This document shows positions 1 to 8,734 of a DNA stretch of 64,000 nt, piece by piece. Source of the DNA: a virus. Position 1 is the first letter of the stretch. Each line of letters begins with the position of its first letter. Both the position numbers and the translations under genes were made by a program. A model generated the notes under the pieces. The model was not told the DNA's origin. It ran no database searches and saw only the letters and a list, made by a program, of their open reading frames with translations. The DNA lies in IMG/VR virus record IMGVR_UViG_3300025096_000001, positions 126,001 to 190,000 of that record, one strand, 5' to 3'.

Positions 1-310
1 GTTGCGCTTGAGTTGCGTTGACTTGGCTTGGCTCTGGCTGCGGCCGCTGGTCGCGGGCATCCTCTTCTTCAAGTGACGGGCCGGGATTGCCCACAGCACC
101 GCCGCCGGGGGCGCCCGGTGGTGCGGAGATCTTTTTCTCATCGTCTTTGTCTTCAAGCGGGTCTTCAACCTTCTTCATGCCGGTGGGATTGCCACCTTCA
201 TTGCCACCCTGCTGAGTTAAAACTTTAATTGATTTCTTTATGCCAGCCGCAGACTTGCGGGCAACATCTTCTGTTCTTACTTCGTTTATGTATCTAAACC
301 ATTTGTCCAT
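1..310 (-). CDS. Hypothetical disordered protein, 3' end outside window
   Basis: A minus-strand reading frame opens with ATG at 310 and is still open at position 1, so only about the first 103 residues are seen. The N-terminus reads MDKWFRYINEVRTEDVARKS. The rest is rich in Gly, Pro, Glu, Asp and Gln and looks disordered. The upstream AAAGGAA serves as ribosome binding site. The opening WFRYINE resembles the start of the 1191-aa protein at 4007-7582, and its spacing recalls the capsid-targeting peptides of T4 internal head proteins. That would fit a protein packaged in the head, but this is inference. An ACTATTTA octamer sits only 4 nt before the start codon. No function can be assigned. Confidence 0.7.
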   Translation of the reverse strand, partial: MDKWFRYINEVRTEDVARKSAAGIKKSIKVLTQQGGNEGGNPTGMKKVEDPLEDKDDEKKISAPPGAPGGGAVGNPGPSLEEEDARDQRPQPEPSQVNATQAQ

Positions 311-314
311 GTTA

Positions 315-322
315 TAAATAGT
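315..322 (-). promoter_or_regulatory. ACTATTTA octamer before partial gene
   Basis: The minus strand reads ACTATTTAT here, identical to the octamer found before many virion genes in this window. It is only 4 nt from the ATG at 310, so as a -10 element it would give an almost leaderless message. This is the least convincing member of the set together with the copy at 19783. Confidence 0.35.
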
Positions 323-332
323 TTCCTTTATA

Positions 333-1409
333 TTAAAAGGGTTTAACCTTGTTGTATTCAACAGATATCAAATGCTGGTTAGATGACATAGTGTGGGCAA
401 TTGTCCAACTAGCGCCTAGATCCGTAGAAACATTGATATATCCATTTCTTCCGACAACGACAATGTTTGTCCCATCAGACGCGATTGAATAGGGATTGTT
501 GTCTGTCTGTGCGCTGCCGGGTTTCGTGAGAGTTGTTACACTCGACCAAGAAGCAGCATTGTCTGTGCTTTTATACATATTGCGTCTGGCGGCGCCAAGC
601 ATCCATGTGCTGCCCGTGACATATGTGGCACAGTCCGCGGATCGATTCCACACGGGAGGGTTTGTTTGGGTCCATGTATCCGTAGTGTTGCTCTGAGCCA
701 TCGAAGTGCATGTGTTAATTGATTCTCCTTCCTCTGTCGCCAACCAAACACCATTTGCATATTCCATTCCGATGTGTTTATCAGAACCCAAGTCAGCAGA
801 TTTATACCAGTTCACGCCATCATCGTAAGATTTTAATATGACGCCCAGTGTTCCCATTCCTGCCATCCATAGGCCATTTCCATCAGTCGCTATTGAATCA
901 CACGCTTTCGGCTTGTTCCCTGTACTGGTGATGTTGGCATCGGTCCAGCTTGCCCCATAATCGGATGAGTAGCGCATTGCGTGGTTCTCATGCTCTCGCC
1001 CCAAGATGAGGGTTTCATTTGCTCCATATTCTATTGCTGTACCGCCGCCGCTGCCTTCGGGATTTACAACAGTCCAAGAAGCTGCGTCGGTAGGATCGGT
1101 ACTATACATCACTCCGTTGTTGTCAACCGTAGAGCAGCCGTACCATGTATCTGTGCCGCTCCCATTCTTTCCAAAGGTTAAGTCTTTGAAGGCGCTGATT
1201 CCAGTCACGGTAATCTCCGTCCATGTCGATGCATCCTGATCGGTAGAGTAGGCGAGCTTCGTACCACCAACTGCTACCCACAGGGGACTGTGGCTGGCAG
1301 GAGCATCTGACGCCGTTTCCCCACTCACTTTGGCGATCTGCGACGTGGTTTTTCCACTCACCCCCGCGATGCTTGAGTAGGCGATGCCATTTATTTTGCT
1401 GACACCCAC
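333..1409 (-). CDS. BNR/sialidase-type beta-propeller virion adhesin
   Basis: This 358-aa protein starts with GTG at 1409 directly after the stop of the upstream fibre gene, so the two are translationally coupled. Residues 1-30 carry the short repeated module seen in many phage structural proteins (INGIAYSSIAGVSGKT, then SQIAKVSG). From about residue 45 it has recurring blades such as LAYSTDQDASTW, VMYSTDPTDAASW, MRYSSDYGASW, MYKSTDNAASW and NVSTDLGASW. These are BNR-type Asp-box repeats (S-x-D-x-G-x-x-W like) of sialidase or Ycf48-like propellers. No catalytic site could be recognised. The probable role is receptor or glycan binding at the virion surface. The neighbouring tail-fibre gene supports this. 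Confidence 0.7.
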   Translation of the reverse strand: MGVSKINGIAYSSIAGVSGKTTSQIAKVSGETASDAPASHSPLWVAVGGTKLAYSTDQDASTWTEITVTGISAFKDLTFGKNGSGTDTWYGCSTVDNNGVMYSTDPTDAASWTVVNPEGSGGGTAIEYGANETLILGREHENHAMRYSSDYGASWTDANITSTGNKPKACDSIATDGNGLWMAGMGTLGVILKSYDDGVNWYKSADLGSDKHIGMEYANGVWLATEEGESINTCTSMAQSNTTDTWTQTNPPVWNRSADCATYVTGSTWMLGAARRNMYKSTDNAASWSSVTTLTKPGSAQTDNNPYSIASDGTNIVVVGRNGYINVSTDLGASWTIAHTMSSNQHLISVEYNKVKPF

Positions 1410-2621
1410 TTAGCTTAACTCCAGTGTCGTTGACTCCGGACAAAAATATATAACATTGGCTGTGTTCGTGCAATAACCAATGCACCTCACGATGTCGCCC
1501 GTGCCGGATGGTAATGTAGTGTCCATCGATGCAGCCGTCGTTGAAAGATACACCGGCAAGCCCGATATAAAGTTAGACAGGTAGGTGGTTGCGTCGAAAA
1601 ATCCGCGCAACAAAACTCCATCAGACGAAGAAGAACCAAGCGCAATACCCAACAAGCCATCACTCGTAGCAATTGCATCTGCGTCTGTCTCTGTCCACGC
1701 GCCACTGCTATTGAGATAGTAGATTTTACCGGCGGTCAGGTTCCCGGTACCGAATGTCACCACTTCACCGCCGCCCGTATCGTTTGCAAGGGATGTTGGA
1801 TCATGGTGAACGTCGAGAGCGGTCTTTGGGGAGTTGGTGTCTATTCCCACTTTATCAGCAGACCCGTCCACAAAAAACATATGGGTGCTAGTCTCAGACT
1901 CTACTCGAAAATCTACCAAAGAGTCGTCGCCATTAATGCCGTGCTGTTCATTAACCACAACCTCTGGAACAGCACCATTTAACCGTAAGCCTTCTCTGAC
2001 TGTATTCTGGTCGTTTACCTTGAAGACTATGTGCTTGTTTATAGTTTTATTTTCAATTAGGATATTATCGGATGAGTTAACGCCAATCGTCGCCATATCG
2101 GTGCCGGCTTCTTGAAAGAGAATAGTGGCCTCAGTAGCATTTAGCGTTAAGATTTCTGTGGGGCTGGCTGTGCCGATTCCCACTTGGCCTGCGGACGCAT
2201 CACACCTCAGCAGTGGAGAGGTGTTGGCGTCGTTAGTGTTAACAACAAAGTCAACATTGTTATTCCCATTATTGACAGTGACTTGGTGAGGGGCAGAATC
2301 CTTTTTGTGCATGCCAAACAAATTAAGTCCGCCGGCCTCAAACCTTATTCTATCGTCCGTAAAGTTAATGTATGTGTTAGCATCACCATTGTGATAAATC
2401 TTCTGATCGATTCCAATGTCTCCTGCCACATCAAGTGTGTAGTCAGGCGTTGTTGTGCCGATGCCGACTCTATTGTGCTGGGCGTACAAAACTGAAGATC
2501 CACTAGGGCGCAACGTGATGGTGTCTTGATCGAAATCAATGTATGTCATCTCTCCAGTGCGATCATCTTCAAAATAAATATCGCCCTGACGAACGCTACC
2601 TGTGCTAAATTTGTAACTCAT
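1410..2621 (-). CDS. Tail-fibre-like structural protein with repeat motifs
   Basis: This 403-aa protein begins MSYKFSTGSVRQGDIYFEDD. It contains the fibre-type repeat VGIGTTTPDYTLDVAGDIG near residue 50, with variants VGIGTASPTEILTLNATE near 145 and VGIDTNSPKTALDVHHD near 258. Such repeats are typical of trimeric phage fibres and of bacterial surface proteins with intramolecular chaperone tails. The C-terminal 100 residues are Gly/Ser/Thr rich and contain no recognisable peptidase motif. The stop codon abuts the GTG start of the adhesin gene. The probable role is host recognition or tail decoration. The similar MAYKF start of the 652-aa fibre at 61584-63542 suggests related N-terminal attachment modules. 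Confidence 0.7.
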   Translation of the reverse strand: MSYKFSTGSVRQGDIYFEDDRTGEMTYIDFDQDTITLRPSGSSVLYAQHNRVGIGTTTPDYTLDVAGDIGIDQKIYHNGDANTYINFTDDRIRFEAGGLNLFGMHKKDSAPHQVTVNNGNNNVDFVVNTNDANTSPLLRCDASAGQVGIGTASPTEILTLNATEATILFQEAGTDMATIGVNSSDNILIENKTINKHIVFKVNDQNTVREGLRLNGAVPEVVVNEQHGINGDDSLVDFRVESETSTHMFFVDGSADKVGIDTNSPKTALDVHHDPTSLANDTGGGEVVTFGTGNLTAGKIYYLNSSGAWTETDADAIATSDGLLGIALGSSSSDGVLLRGFFDATTYLSNFISGLPVYLSTTAASMDTTLPSGTGDIVRCIGYCTNTANVIYFCPESTTLELS

Positions 2622-2626
2622 AGCTG

Positions 2627-2971
2627 TTATCCTCCATCATACATAGTTTGTTCACCATCTTCAAACGTGATAATAGTTTTGTTTGTTGGGTGGGGTTTTA
2701 TGTGTATCTTTACAAAGTCATCAAAAGCATCAAAGAATGCAATAGAGCCACGAGGGGCAGGTGTGAGCCAGTGTATTACTGTGTGACCTGTGGCAAAGGT
2801 AGCACCCTCTATCACGACCCCCTCACCCGAAACTCCGGACTCATCGTGCTGGCGACAAACTGTGAAAGTTCTAATTCCTTCTGGCGCTCGATTGGTGGGC
2901 TTCTTTGGTTTTAGATCTTCAGGCTCAGTTGAAAGGTCTTTTATGTCTTCGGGGGTATTGTCCTCACTCAT
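2627..2971 (-). CDS. Small conserved phage protein with RHDESGVSG-like motif
   Basis: This 114-aa protein has an acidic, Pro/Lys-rich N-terminus. A domain follows from about residue 36 with the pattern FTVCRQHDESGVSGEGVVIEG and then GHTVIHWLTPAPRG. I know this pattern from small phage and bacterial proteins with a D/E-SGVSG-x-G-V-V-x-EG core and a following V-x-x-W strand. Their function is unknown. The gene sits 5 nt before the fibre gene and 1 nt after a small coiled-coil gene, so it belongs to the same transcript. Confidence 0.6.
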   Translation of the reverse strand: MSEDNTPEDIKDLSTEPEDLKPKKPTNRAPEGIRTFTVCRQHDESGVSGEGVVIEGATFATGHTVIHWLTPAPRGSIAFFDAFDDFVKIHIKPHPTNKTIITFEDGEQTMYDGG

Positions 2972-2972
2972 C

Positions 2973-3209
2973 TTACGCTTCTCCTTCGGGTTCTTGTTCT
3001 AATAATGATTCCATACATATATCTTTTATTGCGTTCAGTGCTGCTCTATCAGCCTCTACTTCATCTATACATATTTCTTCTTCTTCGGCCTCACCCATAG
3101 AATCTTTAATATTTGTAATTGTATCTTTAAAATTCTTGATTGTCAAGTCTAATTCTTTAATTTTTTCAATGATGTTCCCATAACACACCGTGTTCTTCTT
3201 GTTTGACAT
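2973..3209 (-). CDS. Small coiled-coil protein, unknown function
   Basis: This 78-aa protein is strongly charged. Its heptad-like Leu/Ile spacing (IIEKIKELDLTIKNFKDT) points to a helical coiled coil, and its C-terminus is acidic (EQEPEGEA). It lies between the serine protease gene and a small conserved gene with minimal spacing. No family is recognised. Confidence 0.55.
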   Translation of the reverse strand: MSNKKNTVCYGNIIEKIKELDLTIKNFKDTITNIKDSMGEAEEEEICIDEVEADRAALNAIKDICMESLLEQEPEGEA

Positions 3210-3228
3210 GATGTTTCCATCTCCTTTA

Positions 3229-4002
3229 TTATTCTTCTTCTAATAAGTCCCAGTCTATTTTGTGCAAAGGAACCACAATAACTATATCCTCCAGCACCGT
3301 AATCCCAAACTCGGTGTAACCTAAGTTTATTGCCATTATAAATCCGATCAGCTTGTGGTTTTCATTAAACACACCCGAACCTGATGATCCGGGCCAAGCA
3401 AACGAGTGGATGTATATATTATCACTTTCTGTATATCCTACTATGCTCCCTTCGATTGTAAGTGGTCCCATGCCGCTGGGGTAGCCTGTGTAAACTGTGT
3501 CAGTACCAATTGATAGGTTCTCCACCCACTTATTGTCTCTTGGTATACGATGTGTTGCTTCAACAGCGACTCTATCCGGGATCACATCTACTTCTAATAT
3601 GGCATAATCTACCTCTTCATCATAAGCTGATAGTTCTGTACAATTATATATATTTTCACCTACTACAATTCTGATATAGTCACAATCTTGGGTGCTGATT
3701 CCATGACTAACTGTTAAAACATAATATTTACCATTTCTAACAATATAGGTTCCCGAAGAAGATGAAACATAGCCTCCCTTTGGTGACATCGACATTACAC
3801 TTACTGAACTGAGCCTAGAGGCCCTTACCGATAATGAAAATGGAGGTTCTAAAGTATCGGATATATTTTGATCCGATCTAATATCTACTGAGCGATCTGC
3901 TTTTGAATCTATATAAGACGAAACAATCGCCAAAGCACAGATGGCTAAACAAACCAACGCTGTGCTTATTCTTTTTATAACCTTTTTGTAGCGCCCCAGC
4001 AC
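3229..4002 (-). CDS. Membrane-anchored or secreted trypsin-like serine protease
   Basis: This 257-aa protein starts with GTG at 4002. The basic residues RYKKVIKR precede a hydrophobic segment at about 13-30, which would act as a signal anchor or signal peptide. The rest has the chymotrypsin-fold triad in order: His100 in LTVSHGI, Asp132 in VDYAILEVD and Ser207 in PGSSGSGVF. The flanking strands (YIVRNGKYYVLTVSH, KLIGFIMAIN) fit an S1/S1C-type protease such as an HtrA catalytic domain, with no PDZ domain. Cys107 and Cys121 could form a disulfide, as expected for an exported protein. It follows the 1191-aa gene by 4 nt. The substrate is unknown; cleavage of a host envelope or virion protein is a guess. 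Confidence 0.7.
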   Translation of the reverse strand: MLGRYKKVIKRISTALVCLAICALAIVSSYIDSKADRSVDIRSDQNISDTLEPPFSLSVRASRLSSVSVMSMSPKGGYVSSSSGTYIVRNGKYYVLTVSHGISTQDCDYIRIVVGENIYNCTELSAYDEEVDYAILEVDVIPDRVAVEATHRIPRDNKWVENLSIGTDTVYTGYPSGMGPLTIEGSIVGYTESDNIYIHSFAWPGSSGSGVFNENHKLIGFIMAINLGYTEFGITVLEDIVIVVPLHKIDWDLLEEE

Positions 4003-4006
4003 GGGG

Positions 4007-7000
4007 CTATACCTGCTTTTGGAAGCTAAGAAAGACTGGCAATTCTTTTAAGCCTGACTTCTTTGCAAACCAAACAAGGTCTTCGCCGCCGGTTATTTTA
4101 ATGCGGCCATTCTGCCCAATCGCTAGATACACAGGATTATCGGCGCCTGTGCGAATAAATTGTTTATATCTGCCGTCGAAGTCTCTCTTATCTCCTCGAT
4201 AATAATTTGAAGTATAAGGTAGAAGCTCTGAAACAGGCATCATCGTGTGGTATCTCATATCTCTGGAGTCAGTCGGAGCATCGTATGCCATGACTCCGCC
4301 GTCGGCCCAGTCGTCTACCATTCTTTGAAGGGCTGGTCGAGGCGTTGGGCGCTGCTTAGTGAGGTTGGATCTCGTTTGGGCACCTAATGCGCCGGCCACA
4401 CCACCAAAGTTGCTAACCATTCCACCATACTCTTCAAGAACTCTAGATTCGCGAACGGTGCGAATTGTCCCTTGTCGATTTGTTCTGTGCATAGAAGATA
4501 CCGTTAAGAGTTTAATGCCTTTAATTCTTCTCATTGCCGGCAAAAGTATCTCGTCTCGGTATTCGACACGAGATTTGGCCCCTATCAATTCGAATTTAAT
4601 ATCATATAAAACATATTCAGCCGTGGGTGTTACATTCCTCTTTTTAGCTGCTACGGGCCGGACTGTGGTAACGCCGGGTATGCCGCGAATCTCTGTGGCA
4701 GTTTCAGATTCACTACCGCCTATGTCTCTGCTGACTGTACAACCAATCTGCACGTTATAAATGCGCAGATCATAAGTTGGGTCTGCTTCGTTGAGCAGGT
4801 TTTCTATTCTCGCAATCTGATGCTCAACGTTCTCTTGTGCAGGTCTTGGCTCACCAACTGTACCTTGTAGTTCGGTAGCGGATCTTGCCTGTGCTTCTGT
4901 GGCAGCGCCAAGTTTCCGTACCTGTTGGAACACATAGTCATCAAAGTTGCGGGGTTTGCCAATATTGGCCTCATCGTCTAACTCAATGTCAGCTTCAGGT
5001 CCATAGTATCGGAAGCGGCGCTCGACTAGTGGTTGGAGATAGTGCTTCCACATGACAAACCTTTGAACTTCACTCATCTTGTCATAAACGGCATCAAACC
5101 ATGAGACTATCAGCATTATCCTCTCGGCGTCAGTATTACCCGTGTCTGCGTTGGCAGAATGAATCGACTTAATAATTTCACGAGCCTTAACAAACTCTTG
5201 GTTGCTTAAAACCTTGCTTCTTGTTCTCTCTGCCTGTTCAACCAGTGGTTCAAGCGAGTACTCGATGGTCTCGTTGGCAGCTGTCATGATCAGTTCAGGA
5301 TTCTTATCTAGGAAATCTACAATATCTCTAACTACTTCGATCTCTCCTTCTGGAGATTGGGAACTAACACCGATGGTATACTTCCATGCAATGCCCATGT
5401 CAGGGTATCTTTGTCGATACTGTTGACTACGACTTATTTGTGGTAGGATAATGAAGCGCGAGTCTTTAGCCAGCACCAATCGTGGTGAGGGCGCTCTGTA
5501 ATTCGACCCTAGGGCCAGTGAAAGCTGCCGGCCGCCGACGGTTTCGGATTGCTTCCTATACGCTGTTTGAATATGGCCGGCCATTCGAGTGTTCATCTGC
5601 TCGGTTTCAATTCTCCTGTGGTTGCCACCGCCGAACATCTTTTTATAAAGAGTCTCGACTGGAGGACGGTTCAAGGGGTGTCCCTCAAAGTCATTCAAAT
5701 ATTGTTTAAGTAAATTTGGAATTTTAACGTCACTCATAATAAGATTAGCATCTGCCGCTTCTTCGGTTGGTGTGAACCAAAATTCAACGCCAGTATCATC
5801 TTGGTATACCTTAAAGTTTTTGAATTTCATCTCAGCTAAATCAGCTTCAGCGCGGTCGTATGCGCTCTTGGCAATGTATTGTTCCATGACAAGCGCACGG
5901 CGAATCTTCTCAGCTAGCTGATTAAAATTGGCGTCGATTTCTAACATCTCATCCGCCCAGCTATCGTAGGCCGCGGCATCGCCGGGGTCGTCGAGATCTG
6001 ATGCTTCTGTCGTGTTGGTCCTTATTGTTATCTCAAGGTGTGCGGTTTCTGGTGGTTCGGGTTCACCCAATTCCCAATTGGGGTCAAAGGCTTTCATCAT
6101 GGTAACCGTCCACTCAACTTCCGCATCTTCACCGGGCAATTCGTAACCTATGTCATCGAGACCGATCTCGCCTTCAAAGTCGCTTGCTTCGCTTCCCCAC
6201 GTATTGATAGGAATATCCTCAAGTTCTAGCGGTTCTGTTGAGTCGGGTCCGGTCGTTGGTCTATACATGCCGTCTCTTGTCTCAAAGCCCGGCCATCCAA
6301 GGTTGATTTGAAAATTTATGTCGGCGCTCATATATAAATAAATGCTGCGGGGATCTCCGCCGAAGTCCTCGCCGCTTTCAACCGTGCAACCAATTGAAGA
6401 ATTCTCATTTTCGTGACGTTGATCGTAGAACCTCTCGTCAATACCCTCAACATTTTCTTGAACAGCTTCCATAATCTCTTCGATATTGCCGCTAAAGCTG
6501 GCGCTGGTCTTGCTTGCGAGGTATTCATTCATCATCTCAAAGCCATCGTAGTCGTTAGAGTGCTCACCAGTTTCTTCTACAGATTCGATATCATAACTGT
6601 TGATGAACCACGCAATATGGTCCCACACTTCTTCAGGTGGAGCGTCGTTTTGTCGGCCTTTAATTTGGTAAAGTATATTGTCTCCCCATGTCATTGTGAC
6701 ATAAGACGAGGACTCGCGGCGATTCTTGCTCTTCTTTTTGCGGAGAGATACTAATAGACCACGATTATCAGTACCACAGTGCCCCATACGCTCGCCTTCA
6801 ACTGCACAGTTAGAAGTTTGAAGGTTGTACCAGTATGACCCATCATCGAACGTGTGCATAACATCATCTGGATCTTCTTTATTTTCGAAGTAAGTTTGGG
6901 CAATAGTGAGAAGTTCCTCGGCATCAACCTTACCAGTGGAGCGCTGTACAGCGTCTTTGGTCAACTCATAGTTGGTTGGGTCATCATTTAAGAACGCGGC

Positions 7001-7582
7001 AATTGAATCGTAGCTGTTCCACCAATGGCGGTATCTAGATTGCAGCATATTATTTAAGTCTTCTTTTGTTGTCTCGACCTTTTCAGATGGGACGCCTGTT
7101 TTGCTTAAAGCTTTGACCGCCTTCATTATCATCTTGCGCCACGTACCAAAAGGTTTAGCTACGCCGTTCTTGACGTTCTGGATAACAAACTTAACACGCT
7201 TGCCTTGTTCTATTCTTTCGTCGTCATATGCTTGGCGTGGCTTGGTTCTTATAGCACTCGGATCGTATGGTTCTACAGTACGCGCGTCTACATCGCCGGG
7301 TCTGCCTTCGTCATCCTTTGGGCCGTCACCAATAACATAGTCATTGTAATCATTAATCAGGGTGTTAACAAGAGTAAACTGTAGTTCGGTAAGAGTTCTA
7401 CCGTACTCGCGATCGTTCTTCCACAGGTTACCCATAAGCACCTTAGATTTCTCAGGTGCATCCGGCATTGCTTCTTCAATCCAATCGATGACGTATTCTG
7501 GAAGGCCTATATCTCGTAAGCCTTCGATGAGCATGCGGTCGTCTTTTAAATAACGAAACCACATATCTGTAGATTTTTGCAT
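4007..7582 (-). CDS. Giant protein with PcfJ-like domain, possible internal head protein
   Basis: The start is placed at ATG 7582 because GAGGT lies 6 nt upstream, giving 1191 residues. The N-terminus (MQKSTDMWFRYLKDDRML) resembles that of the partial gene at 1-310. Around residues 260-340 the pattern SNCAVEGERMGHCGTDNRG, then LVSLR, SSYVTMTW and ILYQIKGRQNDAPP recalls the phage PcfJ-type domain (MGHCG, SLR, QIKGRxNxxP). Its biochemical role is not known. Near residues 960-1070 there is an alternating-strand region (IRGIPGVTTVRPV, RRIKGIKLLTVSS) with an ACT-like look. No protease, polymerase or nuclease motif was seen. An ACTATTTA octamer 19 nt before the start suggests late expression, as for virion proteins. 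Confidence 0.65.
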   Translation of the reverse strand: MQKSTDMWFRYLKDDRMLIEGLRDIGLPEYVIDWIEEAMPDAPEKSKVLMGNLWKNDREYGRTLTELQFTLVNTLINDYNDYVIGDGPKDDEGRPGDVDARTVEPYDPSAIRTKPRQAYDDERIEQGKRVKFVIQNVKNGVAKPFGTWRKMIMKAVKALSKTGVPSEKVETTKEDLNNMLQSRYRHWWNSYDSIAAFLNDDPTNYELTKDAVQRSTGKVDAEELLTIAQTYFENKEDPDDVMHTFDDGSYWYNLQTSNCAVEGERMGHCGTDNRGLLVSLRKKKSKNRRESSSYVTMTWGDNILYQIKGRQNDAPPEEVWDHIAWFINSYDIESVEETGEHSNDYDGFEMMNEYLASKTSASFSGNIEEIMEAVQENVEGIDERFYDQRHENENSSIGCTVESGEDFGGDPRSIYLYMSADINFQINLGWPGFETRDGMYRPTTGPDSTEPLELEDIPINTWGSEASDFEGEIGLDDIGYELPGEDAEVEWTVTMMKAFDPNWELGEPEPPETAHLEITIRTNTTEASDLDDPGDAAAYDSWADEMLEIDANFNQLAEKIRRALVMEQYIAKSAYDRAEADLAEMKFKNFKVYQDDTGVEFWFTPTEEAADANLIMSDVKIPNLLKQYLNDFEGHPLNRPPVETLYKKMFGGGNHRRIETEQMNTRMAGHIQTAYRKQSETVGGRQLSLALGSNYRAPSPRLVLAKDSRFIILPQISRSQQYRQRYPDMGIAWKYTIGVSSQSPEGEIEVVRDIVDFLDKNPELIMTAANETIEYSLEPLVEQAERTRSKVLSNQEFVKAREIIKSIHSANADTGNTDAERIMLIVSWFDAVYDKMSEVQRFVMWKHYLQPLVERRFRYYGPEADIELDDEANIGKPRNFDDYVFQQVRKLGAATEAQARSATELQGTVGEPRPAQENVEHQIARIENLLNEADPTYDLRIYNVQIGCTVSRDIGGSESETATEIRGIPGVTTVRPVAAKKRNVTPTAEYVLYDIKFELIGAKSRVEYRDEILLPAMRRIKGIKLLTVSSMHRTNRQGTIRTVRESRVLEEYGGMVSNFGGVAGALGAQTRSNLTKQRPTPRPALQRMVDDWADGGVMAYDAPTDSRDMRYHTMMPVSELLPYTSNYYRGDKRDFDGRYKQFIRTGADNPVYLAIGQNGRIKITGGEDLVWFAKKSGLKELPVFLSFQKQV

Positions 7583-7600
7583 ATTTTTACCTCGACAATG

Positions 7601-7608
7601 TAAATAGT
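7601..7608 (-). promoter_or_regulatory. ACTATTTA octamer before 1191-aa gene
   Basis: The minus strand reads CTACTATTTACATTG, 19 nt before the ATG at 7582 and upstream of its GAGGT ribosome binding site. The position fits a -10-type late promoter element. Confidence 0.55.
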
Positions 7609-7619
7609 AGGTTTTATAA

Positions 7620-8381
7620 CTAACCGCTGGCAAAAAGGTCCGTATCCAATAAGCGCGCCGTATCTTTCCAACTTTCTATCTCTATTGTTCGTCCATTTTT
7701 ATGTTCGTTTAAGACTCTTGCCAGTGTGTGATCGTTGCCTGGGTACGTAATTCTATCACCCACAAAAATAATTTCGCTTGTTTCTATCATATCTTTAAAG
7801 TATCTTGAGACTATTTGTGATTTATCATCACCTATTTGAAATATATCGATACTAACTGCTCCGCCCACAACAAAATCCAACTTCTTGTACTTATTTTTAA
7901 GTTTTTCAACGATCTCGACGCGTTCATTATTTAATTTATCGTATGACGCATACTCTTTTCGTTGAGTCATTGTGGCATTCCTGCCGACGATCGAAAAGTT
8001 TACCATACCCACTCGTTCCTCATAGTGTTGGCCGGTCTTAGTGTGATAAGGAGAGTCCATAACACACCGCTCAAGCGCGCTAAAAAATAACTTAGGCTTG
8101 TCTACCTCAAACTTATTTTCGTACACTAGAGTCCACTCACTGTAGTCCTCTGTGCATCTTCTAAGATAAAAGGCGTTGCCCATACAAGGAAACACACCGT
8201 GCATCGAATCAAGTATTGGGCGCCCCAATTGATCTATGATTCGCGTAAAGGAACCACCAGAAACAATATAGACTTGTTTGTCCTTTGTCCACTTCAGAAA
8301 TTTATTAGCAAACTTTGGATCAATCTTGGTTTTGGCTGGCGTCAAAGTGCCGTCCACATCAAATAAAAATATCTTATTCAT
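7620..8381 (-). CDS. Eukaryotic-type phosphomannomutase-like HAD enzyme
   Basis: The start at ATG 8381 is supported by GGAAAGG just upstream and a TAATG overlap with the preceding gene, giving 253 aa. HAD motif I is at residues 8-12 (DVDGT). A GGxF/GGS loop (VSGGSFTRIIDQLG) follows. The block GMVNFSIVGRNATMTQRKEY matches the cap of human PMM2-type enzymes (GMLNVSPIGR..), and IFVGDRITYPGNDH matches their FGDKTxPGGNDHE motif. This family interconverts mannose-6-phosphate and mannose-1-phosphate for GDP-mannose synthesis. The same fold includes sucrose-phosphate phosphatases, so a phosphatase role is possible. This is the eukaryotic HAD type, not the bacterial ManB/AlgC fold. Confidence 0.75.
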   Translation of the reverse strand: MNKIFLFDVDGTLTPAKTKIDPKFANKFLKWTKDKQVYIVSGGSFTRIIDQLGRPILDSMHGVFPCMGNAFYLRRCTEDYSEWTLVYENKFEVDKPKLFFSALERCVMDSPYHTKTGQHYEERVGMVNFSIVGRNATMTQRKEYASYDKLNNERVEIVEKLKNKYKKLDFVVGGAVSIDIFQIGDDKSQIVSRYFKDMIETSEIIFVGDRITYPGNDHTLARVLNEHKNGRTIEIESWKDTARLLDTDLFASG

Positions 8382-8734
8382 TACCCTTTCCAAAAAAGTT
8401 GAACACCGACAATCATAAACGAAAGCAGGACACATATCATAGTCTTGCTTGTGAACATGCTCTCATGTAAAAAATACCAAGTCAGCAGCGGGAAAGTCAG
8501 GTACGACATACTAAAAATTAAAAAGCGTGGCCCCCACACCTGTCCCATTTCTTCATAAGCAGCCTTCACTCCATAAATGAAACAAAGACCCGCAGGGAGA
8601 CCAAAGAGTGCGACAGCTAAAATCTGTTTACCTCTCCACCATTCCCATGCAAACTGCGAGTTTATTTGAAACCATGCTAATGTTTGTCCTATTGCGAACA
8701 GCGTGCAGGCATATAACATCTTAGAAGTTAGCAA
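8381..8734 (-). CDS. Small multi-spanning membrane protein, DMT/SMR-like
   Basis: This protein of 112-117 aa has about four hydrophobic segments, at approximately residues 5-22, 36-55, 68-88 and 95-114. Its size and topology resemble half-size members of the drug/metabolite transporter superfamily, and the segment SYLTFPLLTWYFLHES recalls EamA/SMR helices. The start is uncertain. A TTG at 8734 has GAGGTGG at good spacing but overlaps the upstream gene; an ATG at 8719 follows that gene's stop by 1 nt with a weaker site. The stop overlaps the start of the phosphomannomutase-like gene. The substrate is unknown. Confidence 0.6.
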   Translation of the reverse strand: MLTSKMLYACTLFAIGQTLAWFQINSQFAWEWWRGKQILAVALFGLPAGLCFIYGVKAAYEEMGQVWGPRFLIFSMSYLTFPLLTWYFLHESMFTSKTMICVLLSFMIVGVQLFWKG

